In this document: positions 27,397 through 37,680 of the stretch, in pieces
Numbering within the stretch: the first letter of the stretch is position 1
Layout of the letters: every line of letters starts with the position of its first letter
Origin: Chitinophaga pinensis
GTDB taxonomy: Bacteria; Bacteroidota; Bacteroidia; Chitinophagales; Chitinophagaceae
Assembly: GCA_945877085.1 (NCBI GenBank)
Contig: CAMCQV010000006.1
Location: 1 to 43,152 of the forward strand
DNA length: 43,152 bases
Direction of reading: 5' to 3'
Notes under the pieces: generated by a model
Database searches by the model: none
What the model was told of the DNA's origin: nothing
What the model saw: the letters and a program-made list of their open reading frames with translations, nothing else
Program-made: the position numbers and the translations under genes

Positions 27397-30132
27397 TTAA
27401 TAACCTAATCCTAAGTCTCTTCCTTTCATGATTGCAGGAACGCCTTTAGACATCCATATTGGCATGGGTGCTCCTTTTAAGTAATGATCAAAAAACTGCT
27501 GTTCTCTAATTTGAATATCTTTTCTGTTTTTTCGCTCAACTAAATTATGTGCCTCATTATTGTAAACTAACATCCAGATAGGCTTTGATAATCTACGCAT
27601 AGCGGTAAACATTTCAATACCCTGATACCAAGGCACAGCATCATCTGCATCATTGCTCATAATTACAATTGGCGTTTTTACTTTATTCAATTCAAATAAT
27701 GGTGAATTCTTAATATATAAGTCTGGACGCTCCCATAAATTAGCACCTATACGACTTTGTGTTTTTTCATATTGAAATTGTCTATTAATACCAGCACCCC
27801 ATCTAATTCCTCCATAGGCACTTGTCATATTCACTACAGGAGCACCTGCCCATGCAGCAGCATATAAATTGGTTTTGGTAATCAAGTACGCAATTTGATA
27901 TCCACCCCAGCTTTGACCTTGTAAGCCAATCCTTGTGCTATCAATGAAACCTTTTTGTACCATTGCCCTAGTACCACTTAAAATATAATCATAAGCGCCT
28001 TGACCAGGATAGCCTTTCTTGTACCAAATATCTGGTACAAATACCACATAACCTCGGCTCACAAAGAATGGAATATTTAATCTAGAAGGTGTTGGAGAAG
28101 GAGGTAAATAATTATGTAGGGTTTGATTGTTTCTTTCATAGAAATAGACAATCATTGGATACTTCTTTTTGGCATCAAAATCTTCTGGTAAGTATAAAAT
28201 GCCTTCTGCAGTTCTACCAGTGTAGGCCTTCCATTCAACCAATTGAGATTGCATCCAATTATAATTGGCTTGTTGTGGATTAATTGCAGTGAGTGCAACG
28301 GGCTTTTGTTTTTGCTGCGTAAATGTATATGGGTAAATATTTGCTGCATTTTTTTCATCTTCTTGTAAAACAATCAATTGATTTGATTTTTTTGCACCAA
28401 CAATTGTAGTTAAATGCATTGGAATATCTGTAATTGTAAATAAAGATTTATTCGATAAATCTAAAACAGCAAGACCTTCATTTTTATTGATTTCGTTGTA
28501 TACCCTCAGTAAAATTTGATCTTTAAAACCAATTGTTTTTTTATCTGCATCTAAATTCACAAAACGATATTCATGTTTAGATGAACGTCCTTTGGTTAAA
28601 AGCTGAGAGGCATTTAAACCAGTTGCATCTACCAGCCAAAGATCATAACGGTCATAGAGAATAAAATGTTTGTGATTTTCCATCCACATTGCGATACCAT
28701 AGGCATTAGGTTCATCTGGCACATCATTTTCCTCGTCATATAAAGGAAATTGAATGTCTTTTGCAATTTGCTTGGTCTGCAATGTTGTTGTATTGTAAGC
28801 CTTAAATTGTTTAGCTATTTCATCATAAAAAACTACTAAACTGCCGTCATAGGATGGAATGACTAAACTACTCTTAAGTCCTTTTTGAATCAAATGTCTT
28901 TGACCAGTCTTAGTATTCAATGCATATAAATCTCTTTTCCCATAACCCTCCCATTGACTTGCAATGGTAAAATTTGAATCAATATTGGCAATCGCTAAAT
29001 CACCATCGCCCTCCATTGTCATTTGAATTTGACGATCATTGATTTTTCCAAGATAGGTGAATACATTACTGGCAGGTCTATAGATGACTGCTTCTGTACT
29101 TTTTAAACTAGTTTCAAGACTTTTTAATTGAGTAGATTGCAAATTAGCATCATTATAGTTCCAGATATCAAGGTTTACTCTATCAAATTCTGGCAAGCTT
29201 GTATCCTTCACAGGTAAAATAGGTTGTATACCAAAACTAAGTGAAGCTCCAGTCTTGCTAAAATTGATTTTCTTATCCCCACCAATTGTATATTGATTTG
29301 GCATTACAATATCTGTTCTGTTCATCAAAAATTTGGCAGAATCCATTTCATGCGTATAATAAGCAAGGGTATAATTTTTTTGCAACGCTTTGTCTGTACT
29401 ATCTCTTTCAATTAGGTAGGATAATTGTTTACCCTCATCGTCCCAAGTAAAATTAGTTGCAGTATAAAAACGACTGTTAATCATTTTCAAGTTGGTGTCT
29501 GCAATAGAAGCTAAAAGTATTTTGGCTTCATTTAATTTAGTCTTGACTTGATACATCATTAAACCTTCTCCTTTAGGATGTATAGCATAGTCTGTAATAT
29601 TATTAAAAACCCTTTCTTGGCCTGAATTTAAGTCTCTAAAAAATAGCTGTGCCCCTTCTTTTTTGATATCTGTTTTTGGATCACTTAAAAAAGCAATGAT
29701 ATCATTTCCAAGTTCAGGAATTTGAAAACTTTTAACTGCTGGTATTTTATTGAGATTACCAGTGGCTAATGTCAATATAACCAAACTATCTTTAGGCATT
29801 TCCTCTGGTTTTTTCTTGCCAATCTTAGCCTTTCTGGTTTCATCAAATTTAGGTTTGATCTTAGCAATTAAAAAAGCATTGTTTTCTGAAAACTTTGCTT
29901 GTGCGCCTCTTTCAATAATAATTGTTTGATTTGTTTTAAGATGCTTTACATACAATAGATTGTCCCCTTCTTGTGGGGCAACTGTATAGGACATCCAATT
30001 GCCATCATTTGACAATAAGACCTCTCTTATAGACTGCCATTGGTCATATACGGTATGATCTAAAGGTTTTTTTTGTGCTTGACTATTGATTGATAATAAT
30101 AGCAAGAAAATAGAGTAAACAATTCGCTTCAT
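27397..30132 (-). CDS. S9 family (prolyl oligopeptidase-type) serine peptidase, secreted
   Basis: Signal peptide ...SINSQA|QKKP; catalytic Ser GQSWGGYQ, Asp NDADDAVPW, His NEAHNLVERKNRKD. Confidence 0.95.
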   Translation of the reverse strand: MKRIVYSIFLLLLSINSQAQKKPLDHTVYDQWQSIREVLLSNDGNWMSYTVAPQEGDNLLYVKHLKTNQTIIIERGAQAKFSENNAFLIAKIKPKFDETRKAKIGKKKPEEMPKDSLVILTLATGNLNKIPAVKSFQIPELGNDIIAFLSDPKTDIKKEGAQLFFRDLNSGQERVFNNITDYAIHPKGEGLMMYQVKTKLNEAKILLASIADTNLKMINSRFYTATNFTWDDEGKQLSYLIERDSTDKALQKNYTLAYYTHEMDSAKFLMNRTDIVMPNQYTIGGDKKINFSKTGASLSFGIQPILPVKDTSLPEFDRVNLDIWNYNDANLQSTQLKSLETSLKSTEAVIYRPASNVFTYLGKINDRQIQMTMEGDGDLAIANIDSNFTIASQWEGYGKRDLYALNTKTGQRHLIQKGLKSSLVIPSYDGSLVVFYDEIAKQFKAYNTTTLQTKQIAKDIQFPLYDEENDVPDEPNAYGIAMWMENHKHFILYDRYDLWLVDATGLNASQLLTKGRSSKHEYRFVNLDADKKTIGFKDQILLRVYNEINKNEGLAVLDLSNKSLFTITDIPMHLTTIVGAKKSNQLIVLQEDEKNAANIYPYTFTQQKQKPVALTAINPQQANYNWMQSQLVEWKAYTGRTAEGILYLPEDFDAKKKYPMIVYFYERNNQTLHNYLPPSPTPSRLNIPFFVSRGYVVFVPDIWYKKGYPGQGAYDYILSGTRAMVQKGFIDSTRIGLQGQSWGGYQIAYLITKTNLYAAAWAGAPVVNMTSAYGGIRWGAGINRQFQYEKTQSRIGANLWERPDLYIKNSPLFELNKVKTPIVIMSNDADDAVPWYQGIEMFTAMRRLSKPIWMLVYNNEAHNLVERKNRKDIQIREQQFFDHYLKGAPMPIWMSKGVPAIMKGRDLGLGY

Positions 30133-30183
30133 ATAGGTTTATTTGAGTACCTAATTTACGATAAGTTTTAATCAAATAGGGAT

Positions 30184-31068
30184 CTATTTTGTTTTTTGCT
30201 GACGCAAAACACGAAGCATTTGAAGTAGGACAGATATGGCAATTAAACTCATACCAATATAAAATCCCATGCCCATTTGTTTATGTTCTTGAAACAATAT
30301 AATGGCAATGATAATTCCATAAACTGGCTCTAAATTAAGTGTAACATTCATGGTGAATGCACTAATTTTCTTGAGTGCACTGAGCATCAAGTAATTAGCT
30401 AAAACAGTACAAACCAAAGACAAAATGATAAGCCAGAACCAGTCAGATTGACTAGGCAATATGAAATCTGAATGTTTATAATTTTTGATCCCTATTAATA
30501 CAATAGCTAGAAAACCTAAGCCACCAAGCATCTCAAAAGTTTGAATGGTTTGTGTGGTGTATTGTGTAGTTAATCTTTTATTTAATATGGTAAAAATAGA
30601 TGCAAATAAAGAGGAAACCAAGCCTACCAAAATACCTGTTCTAAATTGAATATCAAATTGAAAAATACATAAAATCCCAATTAGACTAAGTAGACCAATT
30701 AATAATTCATTCCAGATGAATTTTGTTTTAAACATGAATGGTTCGAGTATTGCAGTAAAGAGACCAACACATGAAATACATACCAATGCAACAGAAACAT
30801 TGGCCAACTTAATACTTCCATAAAAACAAACCCAATGAATAGCAATCAAAACACCAATCAACATCAGCCTTACTTTATCTTTAAATACAACTTCATTAGA
30901 TCGTTGATGTAATACGTAAACTGGAATTAATGCTAAAACAGTTAATAACATTCTATAAAACACCAAGTATAAACCATTCAATTGTATCAAATTGCCTATT
31001 GGAGCTGTTAATCCAGCCAAGAAAACAAATACATGTAATTGTATGAACGATCGCTTAAGACTGCTCAC
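30184..31068 (-). CDS. EamA/DMT-family transporter
   Basis: Ten hydrophobic segments, EamA-like repeats (AIHWVCFYGSIKLANVSVALVCISCVGLFTAILEPF; LNLEPVYGIIIAIILFQE). GTG at 31068 preferred; ORF track start is 31125. Confidence 0.88.
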   Translation of the reverse strand: MSSLKRSFIQLHVFVFLAGLTAPIGNLIQLNGLYLVFYRMLLTVLALIPVYVLHQRSNEVVFKDKVRLMLIGVLIAIHWVCFYGSIKLANVSVALVCISCVGLFTAILEPFMFKTKFIWNELLIGLLSLIGILCIFQFDIQFRTGILVGLVSSLFASIFTILNKRLTTQYTTQTIQTFEMLGGLGFLAIVLIGIKNYKHSDFILPSQSDWFWLIILSLVCTVLANYLMLSALKKISAFTMNVTLNLEPVYGIIIAIILFQEHKQMGMGFYIGMSLIAISVLLQMLRVLRQQKTK

Positions 31069-31801
31069 GCTTGATTTGTTTAATAAAACGACCTGTAAAA
31101 GATTGCCATTGCATACTGAGCACACCGAGTACTGCCTCTTTGATGATACCTTTTGACATCTTGCTTACTCCAATTTTTCTATCAATAAAAGTAATAGGCA
31201 CTTCTTTTAATTTAAAGCCTAAGCGCCATGAAGCAAATTTCATTTCAATTTGAAAAGCGTATCCTATGAATTGGATATGATCTAATTGCATTGATGCCAG
31301 TACTTTACTTTTGTAACAAATAAAACCAGCTGTGGGATCTTTAACAGGCATGCCTGTAATAGTTCTTGTATAAAGTGAACCGCCTTTAGAATAAATCAAT
31401 CTATCCAATGGCCAATTTTCTGTTGCCCCACCCATCACATACCTACTACCAATAGCGACATCTGCACCATTTTCACATGCTTCTAATAATCTATCTAAAT
31501 CTAATGGATTGTGTGAGAAGTCGGCATCCATTTCAAAAATATAGTCATACTGATTGTTTAAAGCCCATTTAAAGCCGTGTATGTATGCAGTACCTAAACC
31601 TAGCTTCCCTTTTCTTTCTTGGATAAAAATTTTATCAGGATGAACTTGTATCAATTCTTTAACAATATTGGCTGTGCCATCTGGAGAACCATCATCTACT
31701 ACTAAAACATGGTATTGATTACCTAGGACAATCACTGCATGAATGATAGCTGCAATATTTTCCTTTTCATTAAAAGTTGGTATGATGACAATTTTCTTCA
31801 C
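31055..31801 (-). CDS. Polyprenol monophosphomannose synthase-like GT2
   Basis: KIVIIPTFNEKENIAAII, VVDDGSPDGTA, GLGTAYIHGFKWAL, EMDADFSHNPLDL, GSRYVMGG, FICYKSKVL. Confidence 0.93.
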   Translation of the reverse strand: MKKIVIIPTFNEKENIAAIIHAVIVLGNQYHVLVVDDGSPDGTANIVKELIQVHPDKIFIQERKGKLGLGTAYIHGFKWALNNQYDYIFEMDADFSHNPLDLDRLLEACENGADVAIGSRYVMGGATENWPLDRLIYSKGGSLYTRTITGMPVKDPTAGFICYKSKVLASMQLDHIQFIGYAFQIEMKFASWRLGFKLKEVPITFIDRKIGVSKMSKGIIKEAVLGVLSMQWQSFTGRFIKQIKREQS

Positions 31802-31852
31802 TTTCTATTGGGGGATATGGTATTGTTTACCTTTTTAAGGTTTAAATATAAA

Positions 31853-32620
31853 TTATTTATTTAAAATGGTTCTATTTAAAATCTCTGTTAGCTTCTGTTT
31901 GGTATGTAAAGCGAAGTCCCCTTTCATCATCCAATCATAATATTGAGGTTCCTCTTTTAATACTTGGGTTACTGGCTTGCCCTTATGCTTGCCAAAATTG
32001 AACACTTCAACACCATTTTCCATAATAAATCGACGGGCAAAATCCACAATTTGGTCTTCTCCGGTAAATTTCACAATAGATTCAACTGTATTACCGATGA
32101 CTGGATAACGTTCTAATTGAGCCTCCAATACCTCCCAGGTGGCTGTTGCATCTGCCTCCGCAGTATGTGCATCCTCCAGACTTTTATCACAATAAAATTT
32201 ATATGCTGCTGTCAAAGTGCGTTGTTCCATCATATGAAATACTTTCTGCACATCCAAAAGCTTTCTTGTTTCAATATCAACAGAAATCCCTGCTCTTAAA
32301 AATTCTTCATTTAACATGGGGATATCAAAACGATTGCTATTGTAACCTGCTAAATCAGCCCCTTCTAAAAATTGCTTAATCTCGTTGGCTACTTGTTTAA
32401 AGGTAGGCGCATCTTTTACCATTTCATCTGTAATTCCATGGACAGTTGTGGTAGCAGCTGGAATAGGCATTTCTGGATGGATCAACTTTCTTTTAACTGA
32501 TTTTGAACCATCTGGCATAATTTTTACAATGGCGATTTCCACAATTTTATCGGTACTAACATTGATTCCTGTCGTTTCTAAATCAATAAAACAGATTGGC
32601 TGGAAAAGTTGTAAACGCAT
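31853..32620 (-). CDS. DnaQ-like 3'-5' exonuclease
   Basis: ICFIDLETTGINVSTDKIVEIAIV, TTVHGITDEMVKDAPTF, LAGYNSNRFDIPML, AHTAEADATATWEVLEAQ. Confidence 0.94.
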   Translation of the reverse strand: MRLQLFQPICFIDLETTGINVSTDKIVEIAIVKIMPDGSKSVKRKLIHPEMPIPAATTTVHGITDEMVKDAPTFKQVANEIKQFLEGADLAGYNSNRFDIPMLNEEFLRAGISVDIETRKLLDVQKVFHMMEQRTLTAAYKFYCDKSLEDAHTAEADATATWEVLEAQLERYPVIGNTVESIVKFTGEDQIVDFARRFIMENGVEVFNFGKHKGKPVTQVLKEEPQYYDWMMKGDFALHTKQKLTEILNRTILNK

Positions 32621-32696
32621 AGATAAATTTATAAACCGAAGTTAATCAATATGGTATTGAAAATAACAGATTCAGGTTAAAATTCTTCAAAAGAAT

Positions 32697-32712
32697 GGTG
32701 TAATTTTACACC
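32697..32712. promoter_or_regulatory. Operator-like perfect inverted repeat GGTGTAA-TT-TTACACC
   Basis: 7-bp arms, 2-nt centre, ending 15 nt before ytxJ ATG. Confidence 0.4.
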
Positions 32713-32727
32713 TTAAAATCAGCTTAA

Positions 32728-33054
32728 ATGAATTGGCATCCAATCAACGCGATAGAACAACTAGAACAAATTAAAGCAGCATCCTTTACAACCCCACAGG
32801 TAATTTTTAAACATAGTACCACATGCAGTATTAGCAGGATGGCTTTGGATCGATTTGAACGCGCAGAAACGCCTTTAAACGTTGATTTCCACTATTTAGA
32901 CCTCTTGAATTTTAGGGCAATTTCTAAAGAAATAGCCACATTCTTTCAGGTACACCATGAATCACCACAATTACTGCTAATTAAGGATGGAGAATGTATC
33001 TATGATGAAAGCCATTATGGTATTATGATGGACGAGCTTATATCTTTTCTATAA
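32728..33054 (+). CDS. ytxJ: Bacillithiol-system redox-active protein YtxJ
   Basis: VIFKHSTTCSISRMALDRFE, VHHESPQLLLIKDGECIYDESHYGI. Confidence 0.9.
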   Translation: MNWHPINAIEQLEQIKAASFTTPQVIFKHSTTCSISRMALDRFERAETPLNVDFHYLDLLNFRAISKEIATFFQVHHESPQLLLIKDGECIYDESHYGIMMDELISFL

Positions 33055-34219
33055 CCATTGCACTTGCGCCTCCGCCTCCATTACAAATAGCTGCTGCACC
33101 ATATTTAGCTTGATGGTCTTGTAGAATATGCGTTAGTGTCACAATGATTCTTGCGCCACTACATCCAAGTGGATGCCCCAATGAAACTGCACCTCCTCTT
33201 ATATTCACTTTTGTTGGATCCAAATTTAATAATTTGGTGTTTACCACACCAACAACAGAAAACGCTTCGTTGAATTCAAAAAAGCTGATATCATTAGATG
33301 TTAAATTAGCCTTTTTCAGGGCTTTAGGTAAAGCTAATGAAGGCGCAGTGGTAAAGTATTTAGGATCATGTTCTGCATCCGCAAAACTGGTTATCTTAGC
33401 CAATGGTTTTAAGCCGAGTGTTTTTATTTTTTCGCCACTCATTAAAATAAGTGCTGCTGCACCATCATTCATGGTACTTGCATTCGCAGCTGTGACAGTG
33501 CCATCTTTAGTAAATGCAGGATTTAAACCTGCAATTTTATCAAATTTCACATTGAATGGCTCTTCGTCTTTTCCAATTGTGATTGGATCGCCTTTTCTTT
33601 GAGGAATAACTACAGGAACAATCTCATTTACAAATAAACCTTGCTCTATAGACGATTGTGATTTTTGATAACTTCCAATTGCAAATGCATCTTGTTCTGC
33701 TCTAGAAATTTGGTTTTCAGAAGCACATAAATCTGCAAAATTACCCATTGCCACTTGATCATACACATCTACTAAACCATCTTTAGCCAAGCCATCCAAT
33801 AAAGTGGTGTCCCCATATTTATTACCCCAACGTTGATGCATATTGTAAAACGGTACATTGCTCATGCTTTCCATACCACCGGCTACAACTATATCCGCAT
33901 CCCCTAAAAGAATATTTTGAGCAGCCAATGCAATTGATTTCATGCCACTAGCACATACTTTATTGATTGTGGTACAAATCACTTTATCTGGTAAACCAGC
34001 TAATTTGGCTGCTTGTCTAGCAGGTGCTTGACCTAAGCCTGCTTGTATTACAGATCCCATATACACTTCATCTACTAAATTGGAATCCAAAAGAATTTTG
34101 TCCAAGGCACCTTTAATGGCAATAGCTCCTAATTGAGTTGCAGTTAAACTTTTTAAAGACCCACCAAAGGATCCAATTGGTGTTCTAACAGCGGCAACAA
34201 TAAATACTTCTCTAGACAT
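33038..34219 (-). CDS. Acetyl-CoA C-acetyltransferase (thiolase)
   Basis: AAVRTPIGSFGGSL, TINKVCASGMKSIALAAQ, GGMESMSNVP, GGAVSLGHPLGCSGARI, CNGGGGASAMVIE. Confidence 0.97.
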   Translation of the reverse strand: MSREVFIVAAVRTPIGSFGGSLKSLTATQLGAIAIKGALDKILLDSNLVDEVYMGSVIQAGLGQAPARQAAKLAGLPDKVICTTINKVCASGMKSIALAAQNILLGDADIVVAGGMESMSNVPFYNMHQRWGNKYGDTTLLDGLAKDGLVDVYDQVAMGNFADLCASENQISRAEQDAFAIGSYQKSQSSIEQGLFVNEIVPVVIPQRKGDPITIGKDEEPFNVKFDKIAGLNPAFTKDGTVTAANASTMNDGAAALILMSGEKIKTLGLKPLAKITSFADAEHDPKYFTTAPSLALPKALKKANLTSNDISFFEFNEAFSVVGVVNTKLLNLDPTKVNIRGGAVSLGHPLGCSGARIIVTLTHILQDHQAKYGAAAICNGGGGASAMVIEKI

Positions 34220-34241
34220 ACAATTAAAATTAAATAGTTTC

Positions 34242-35117
34242 TTATAAAGCTTCTTTTGTTTCAGATGTTGTTGGTGCTTCAGGCATTAAACGTATCCCTC
34301 CATCCTCTATCGTTATTTTTTTAGCCTTATACAGCATACCTACATTCATCTTAAAGGCTTTTTTACTGATGCCAAAAAATGCATAAATATCTTCGGGAGA
34401 GGATTTATCATGGTAGGGTAAAAAACCTTTATGTAATTTCAATAACTGAATCAATTTAAGTTGATCATCATCTAATTTTTCAACACCTTGTTTTCCAATT
34501 CCAATATCCAACTTATTATCTTCTCTAATCTTTTTTACAAAACCTTCATCAATCATTTGACCAATATGTAAATGTGTAAAGACTTCGTTTTTATAAACCA
34601 ATCCTTGATGTACTTGATTTACAATCACTACATAGCCAATATCTGATTCTCTGTATACTTGTAATTTTACTTTCTCCCCTTCTTTTACAGTTAGAATGTC
34701 ATTGCTAATTTGATTGTCAATTTTTTCTGTTGCAGCAACCCTGCCTGTTTGTTTGTCTAAATAAAGCTTGACCAAATATTTTCCACCCAAACGCATGCTT
34801 GATAATTGTTGCGATACTGGCACAAATAAATCCTTCATTAAGCCCCAATCCAGAAATGCACCCTGATTGGTAATGGCAACCACTTTTAAAGCAGCAATAT
34901 CTCCAACAACGGCAAATGGCTCTTGTGTGGTGGCAATTAATCGATTGTCTGAGTCATGGTAAACAAATACACTAATGGTATCATCCACTTGTAAACCAGA
35001 AGGCACAAATCGTTTTGGTAACAAAATCCCTTCGGCTCCGTCGTCCATATAAAAACCAAAATCCACTTTTCGGTCTACGCGCATTAAATTGAATTGACCT
35101 ACATTGATGGTTGACAT
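34242..35117 (-). CDS. cvfB: CvfB-like S1 RNA-binding domain protein
   Basis: GILLPKRFVPSGLQVDDTISVFVYHDSDNRLIATTQEPFAVVGDIAALKVV, winged-helix C-terminal DKSSPEDIYAFFGISKKAFKMNVGMLYK. Confidence 0.92.
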   Translation of the reverse strand: MSTINVGQFNLMRVDRKVDFGFYMDDGAEGILLPKRFVPSGLQVDDTISVFVYHDSDNRLIATTQEPFAVVGDIAALKVVAITNQGAFLDWGLMKDLFVPVSQQLSSMRLGGKYLVKLYLDKQTGRVAATEKIDNQISNDILTVKEGEKVKLQVYRESDIGYVVIVNQVHQGLVYKNEVFTHLHIGQMIDEGFVKKIREDNKLDIGIGKQGVEKLDDDQLKLIQLLKLHKGFLPYHDKSSPEDIYAFFGISKKAFKMNVGMLYKAKKITIEDGGIRLMPEAPTTSETKEAL

Positions 35118-35136
35118 ATACTTAGTTTATATAAAT

Positions 35137-37659
35137 TTAGAACAATTCTGGCTGTTCGTCGTTAGGATCTTTAATGACTACTTTATTTTCCCATTGCATT
35201 TCGATGGATTTGCTAAAATCAACTAGTTTGGTACCAACTGCTTTAGAACCCATCACATCTACCATTTTACTCACTTTGAACTTGGCTTTTCTAAGTTGTG
35301 TCCCCTTTCCTGATTCTACCACTAATACAGGTTCAACATGCGTGGTCACAGCAGCTACATAATTGCCATTGCCTTCTTTAATAAACGAAAATGGTGTTTT
35401 TAAGGTAGTTGTCTCAATTTTAAAACGCTTGATATTGAACTGTAATTTCTCTTTATCTAAATAGACAGCAGTAATCACTTTTAATGGGTTAAATTTCTCC
35501 ATAAAAAGCACTTTCTCAGGATCAAACCTTTGGGTCAATTCTGTATCAGTCACCTCGTAATTACCGTCTTTGTATATGACGATTAATTTTTCGTCTTCGA
35601 AAGTACCTAAGTATAAACCCTTTTCTTCGGTATTCAATCTTCCAAATTTATCATCAAACCATAATTTTCTTCCAACTAAAGTGCTTTTACCTGCTTCCTT
35701 AAGTTTAACTTGTTTCACAGGGTATTTTGTAACCTGATTGCCTACACTGGTTCTTCCTTTTACTTCTAATGTTTCAAAGAAAAAGTCGAATTCCTTAATC
35801 CTTGCACTACAGTTTGGACTCAAAACAATTTTCACAGATTCCGCTTCACCATTTGCATTGATGGATAAATAATGCACTTTAGATTTTTCTAAACTCTTAG
35901 CTAAAACGTATTCTTTATCTCTAGTGACTCCAGTAACATTAAAACGTTTTGCATAGCTTATTCCAGAAGCACCATCTACATAAATCATATTGTAAGTAGT
36001 GCGTTCGTCATTTTTCTGAAATACAGCAGCATGAAGGATGTCTTTTCCAATAAATATTTTATCAGACACTTTCACCACTTTCATGGTGCCTCCTTTCGTA
36101 AATGCAATGATATCATCATAATCTGTACAGTCGCAAAGGAATTCGTCTTTCTTTAAACTTGTTCCAATAAAACCTTCAGACCTATTGATATATAGCTTTG
36201 TATTGGCTATGGCAACCTGCTTCACTTGAATGGTGTCAAACTCTTTCAATTCTGTTTTACGCTCTTTGCCTTTACCGTATTTCTTTTGTAAGTTTTCGTA
36301 ATAACTTACTGCATAATCTACAAGATTTTCTAAATTATGTTTTACTTCTTTAATATCTGCCTCGATGGATTTAATTTGAGCAATTAAATCTTCTATATCT
36401 AATTTATAAATCCTTCTTACAGGCTTATCCGTTAATTTTAATAAATCCGTTCTTTCAATTGGTTTTTTGAATTTCTTTTTAAATGGTTCAAAAGCCTTAT
36501 CTATTGCATCAATTACTTTCTCCCAGTTCAGGTGCTTTTTCTCTAATTCTTGGTAAATCTTCTCTTCAAAGAAAATCTTTTCTAAACTAGTAAAATGCCA
36601 TTTATCCAATAACTCTTGTAAATGAATTTCAAGTTCTGATTTTAATAATGCTTTGGTATGGTCTACTGAATGTTTTAATAAGTCACTTGCACCTAAAAAT
36701 TGTGGACGTTGATTCACAATCACACAGGCATTTGGTGACAGGCTAATTTCACAATCGGTAAATGCATATAAAGCATCAATCGTAATGTCAGGTGAAATAC
36801 CAGCCGCTAAATCAATTTGAATTTCGACTTGAGCTGCTGTGACATCAATTACTTTTTTGATTTTAATTTTACCTTGGTCATTGGCCTTGGTAATACTTTC
36901 CATCAATTGAGTGGTTGTTACACCATAGGGCACATCTTTAATCACCAATGTCTTCTTATCTAGTTCTTCGATATGCGCTCTAACCCTTACTTTACCGCCA
37001 CGCTTACCATCATTGTATGCCGAAGCATCTACCATGCCTCCAGTTTGAAAATCTGGTAGTAATTCGAATTTACGTCCTCTCAAATATTTGATACAGGCTT
37101 CTAATAATTCATTGAAATTATGTGGTAAAATCTTAGTGGATAAACCTACCGCAATACCATCCGCACCTTGGGCTAATAAAAGTGGAAACTTCATTGGTAA
37201 AGTAACCGGTTCTTGTTTACGTCCATCATAACTCAAAGCCCAATCGGTTGTCTTTGCATTAAACGCCACTTCTAGTGCGAATTTGCTTAATCTAGCTTCG
37301 ATATAACGAGAAGCTGCAGCAGAATCACCTGTTCTCACATCTCCCCAATTTCCTTGCGTCTCTACCAATAAATTCTTTTGACCTATATTCACCAATGCAT
37401 CTCCAATACTAGCATCACCATGGGGATGATACTGCATACTCTGTCCAATAATATTGGCCACTTTGTTGAATCTTCCGTCATCCATTTCTTTCATGGCATG
37501 CAGGATTCTTCTTTGAACTGGCTTTAAACCATCTTCAATTGCAGGTACCGCTCTTTCCAGAATCACATAGGAAGCGTAATCTAAGAACCAGTTTTTATAC
37601 TGTCCTTGAACGCCAGATTCGTTCTCTGTGACCCTACTTAAATTTTTCTCTTTTGCCAT
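35137..37659 (-). CDS. parC: DNA topoisomerase IV subunit A
   Basis: DYASYVILERAVPAIEDGLKPVQRRILHAM, YHPHGDASIGDALV, catalytic-Tyr region SAAASRYIEARLS. Confidence 0.94.
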   Translation of the reverse strand: MAKEKNLSRVTENESGVQGQYKNWFLDYASYVILERAVPAIEDGLKPVQRRILHAMKEMDDGRFNKVANIIGQSMQYHPHGDASIGDALVNIGQKNLLVETQGNWGDVRTGDSAAASRYIEARLSKFALEVAFNAKTTDWALSYDGRKQEPVTLPMKFPLLLAQGADGIAVGLSTKILPHNFNELLEACIKYLRGRKFELLPDFQTGGMVDASAYNDGKRGGKVRVRAHIEELDKKTLVIKDVPYGVTTTQLMESITKANDQGKIKIKKVIDVTAAQVEIQIDLAAGISPDITIDALYAFTDCEISLSPNACVIVNQRPQFLGASDLLKHSVDHTKALLKSELEIHLQELLDKWHFTSLEKIFFEEKIYQELEKKHLNWEKVIDAIDKAFEPFKKKFKKPIERTDLLKLTDKPVRRIYKLDIEDLIAQIKSIEADIKEVKHNLENLVDYAVSYYENLQKKYGKGKERKTELKEFDTIQVKQVAIANTKLYINRSEGFIGTSLKKDEFLCDCTDYDDIIAFTKGGTMKVVKVSDKIFIGKDILHAAVFQKNDERTTYNMIYVDGASGISYAKRFNVTGVTRDKEYVLAKSLEKSKVHYLSINANGEAESVKIVLSPNCSARIKEFDFFFETLEVKGRTSVGNQVTKYPVKQVKLKEAGKSTLVGRKLWFDDKFGRLNTEEKGLYLGTFEDEKLIVIYKDGNYEVTDTELTQRFDPEKVLFMEKFNPLKVITAVYLDKEKLQFNIKRFKIETTTLKTPFSFIKEGNGNYVAAVTTHVEPVLVVESGKGTQLRKAKFKVSKMVDVMGSKAVGTKLVDFSKSIEMQWENKVVIKDPNDEQPELF

Positions 37660-37680
37660 AACTATATTAATTCGTAAAGA

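Noticed and set aside
33144-33602. ORF of 152 aa on + strand
   Set aside because: Antisense shadow of the thiolase, low-complexity reversed-codon composition.
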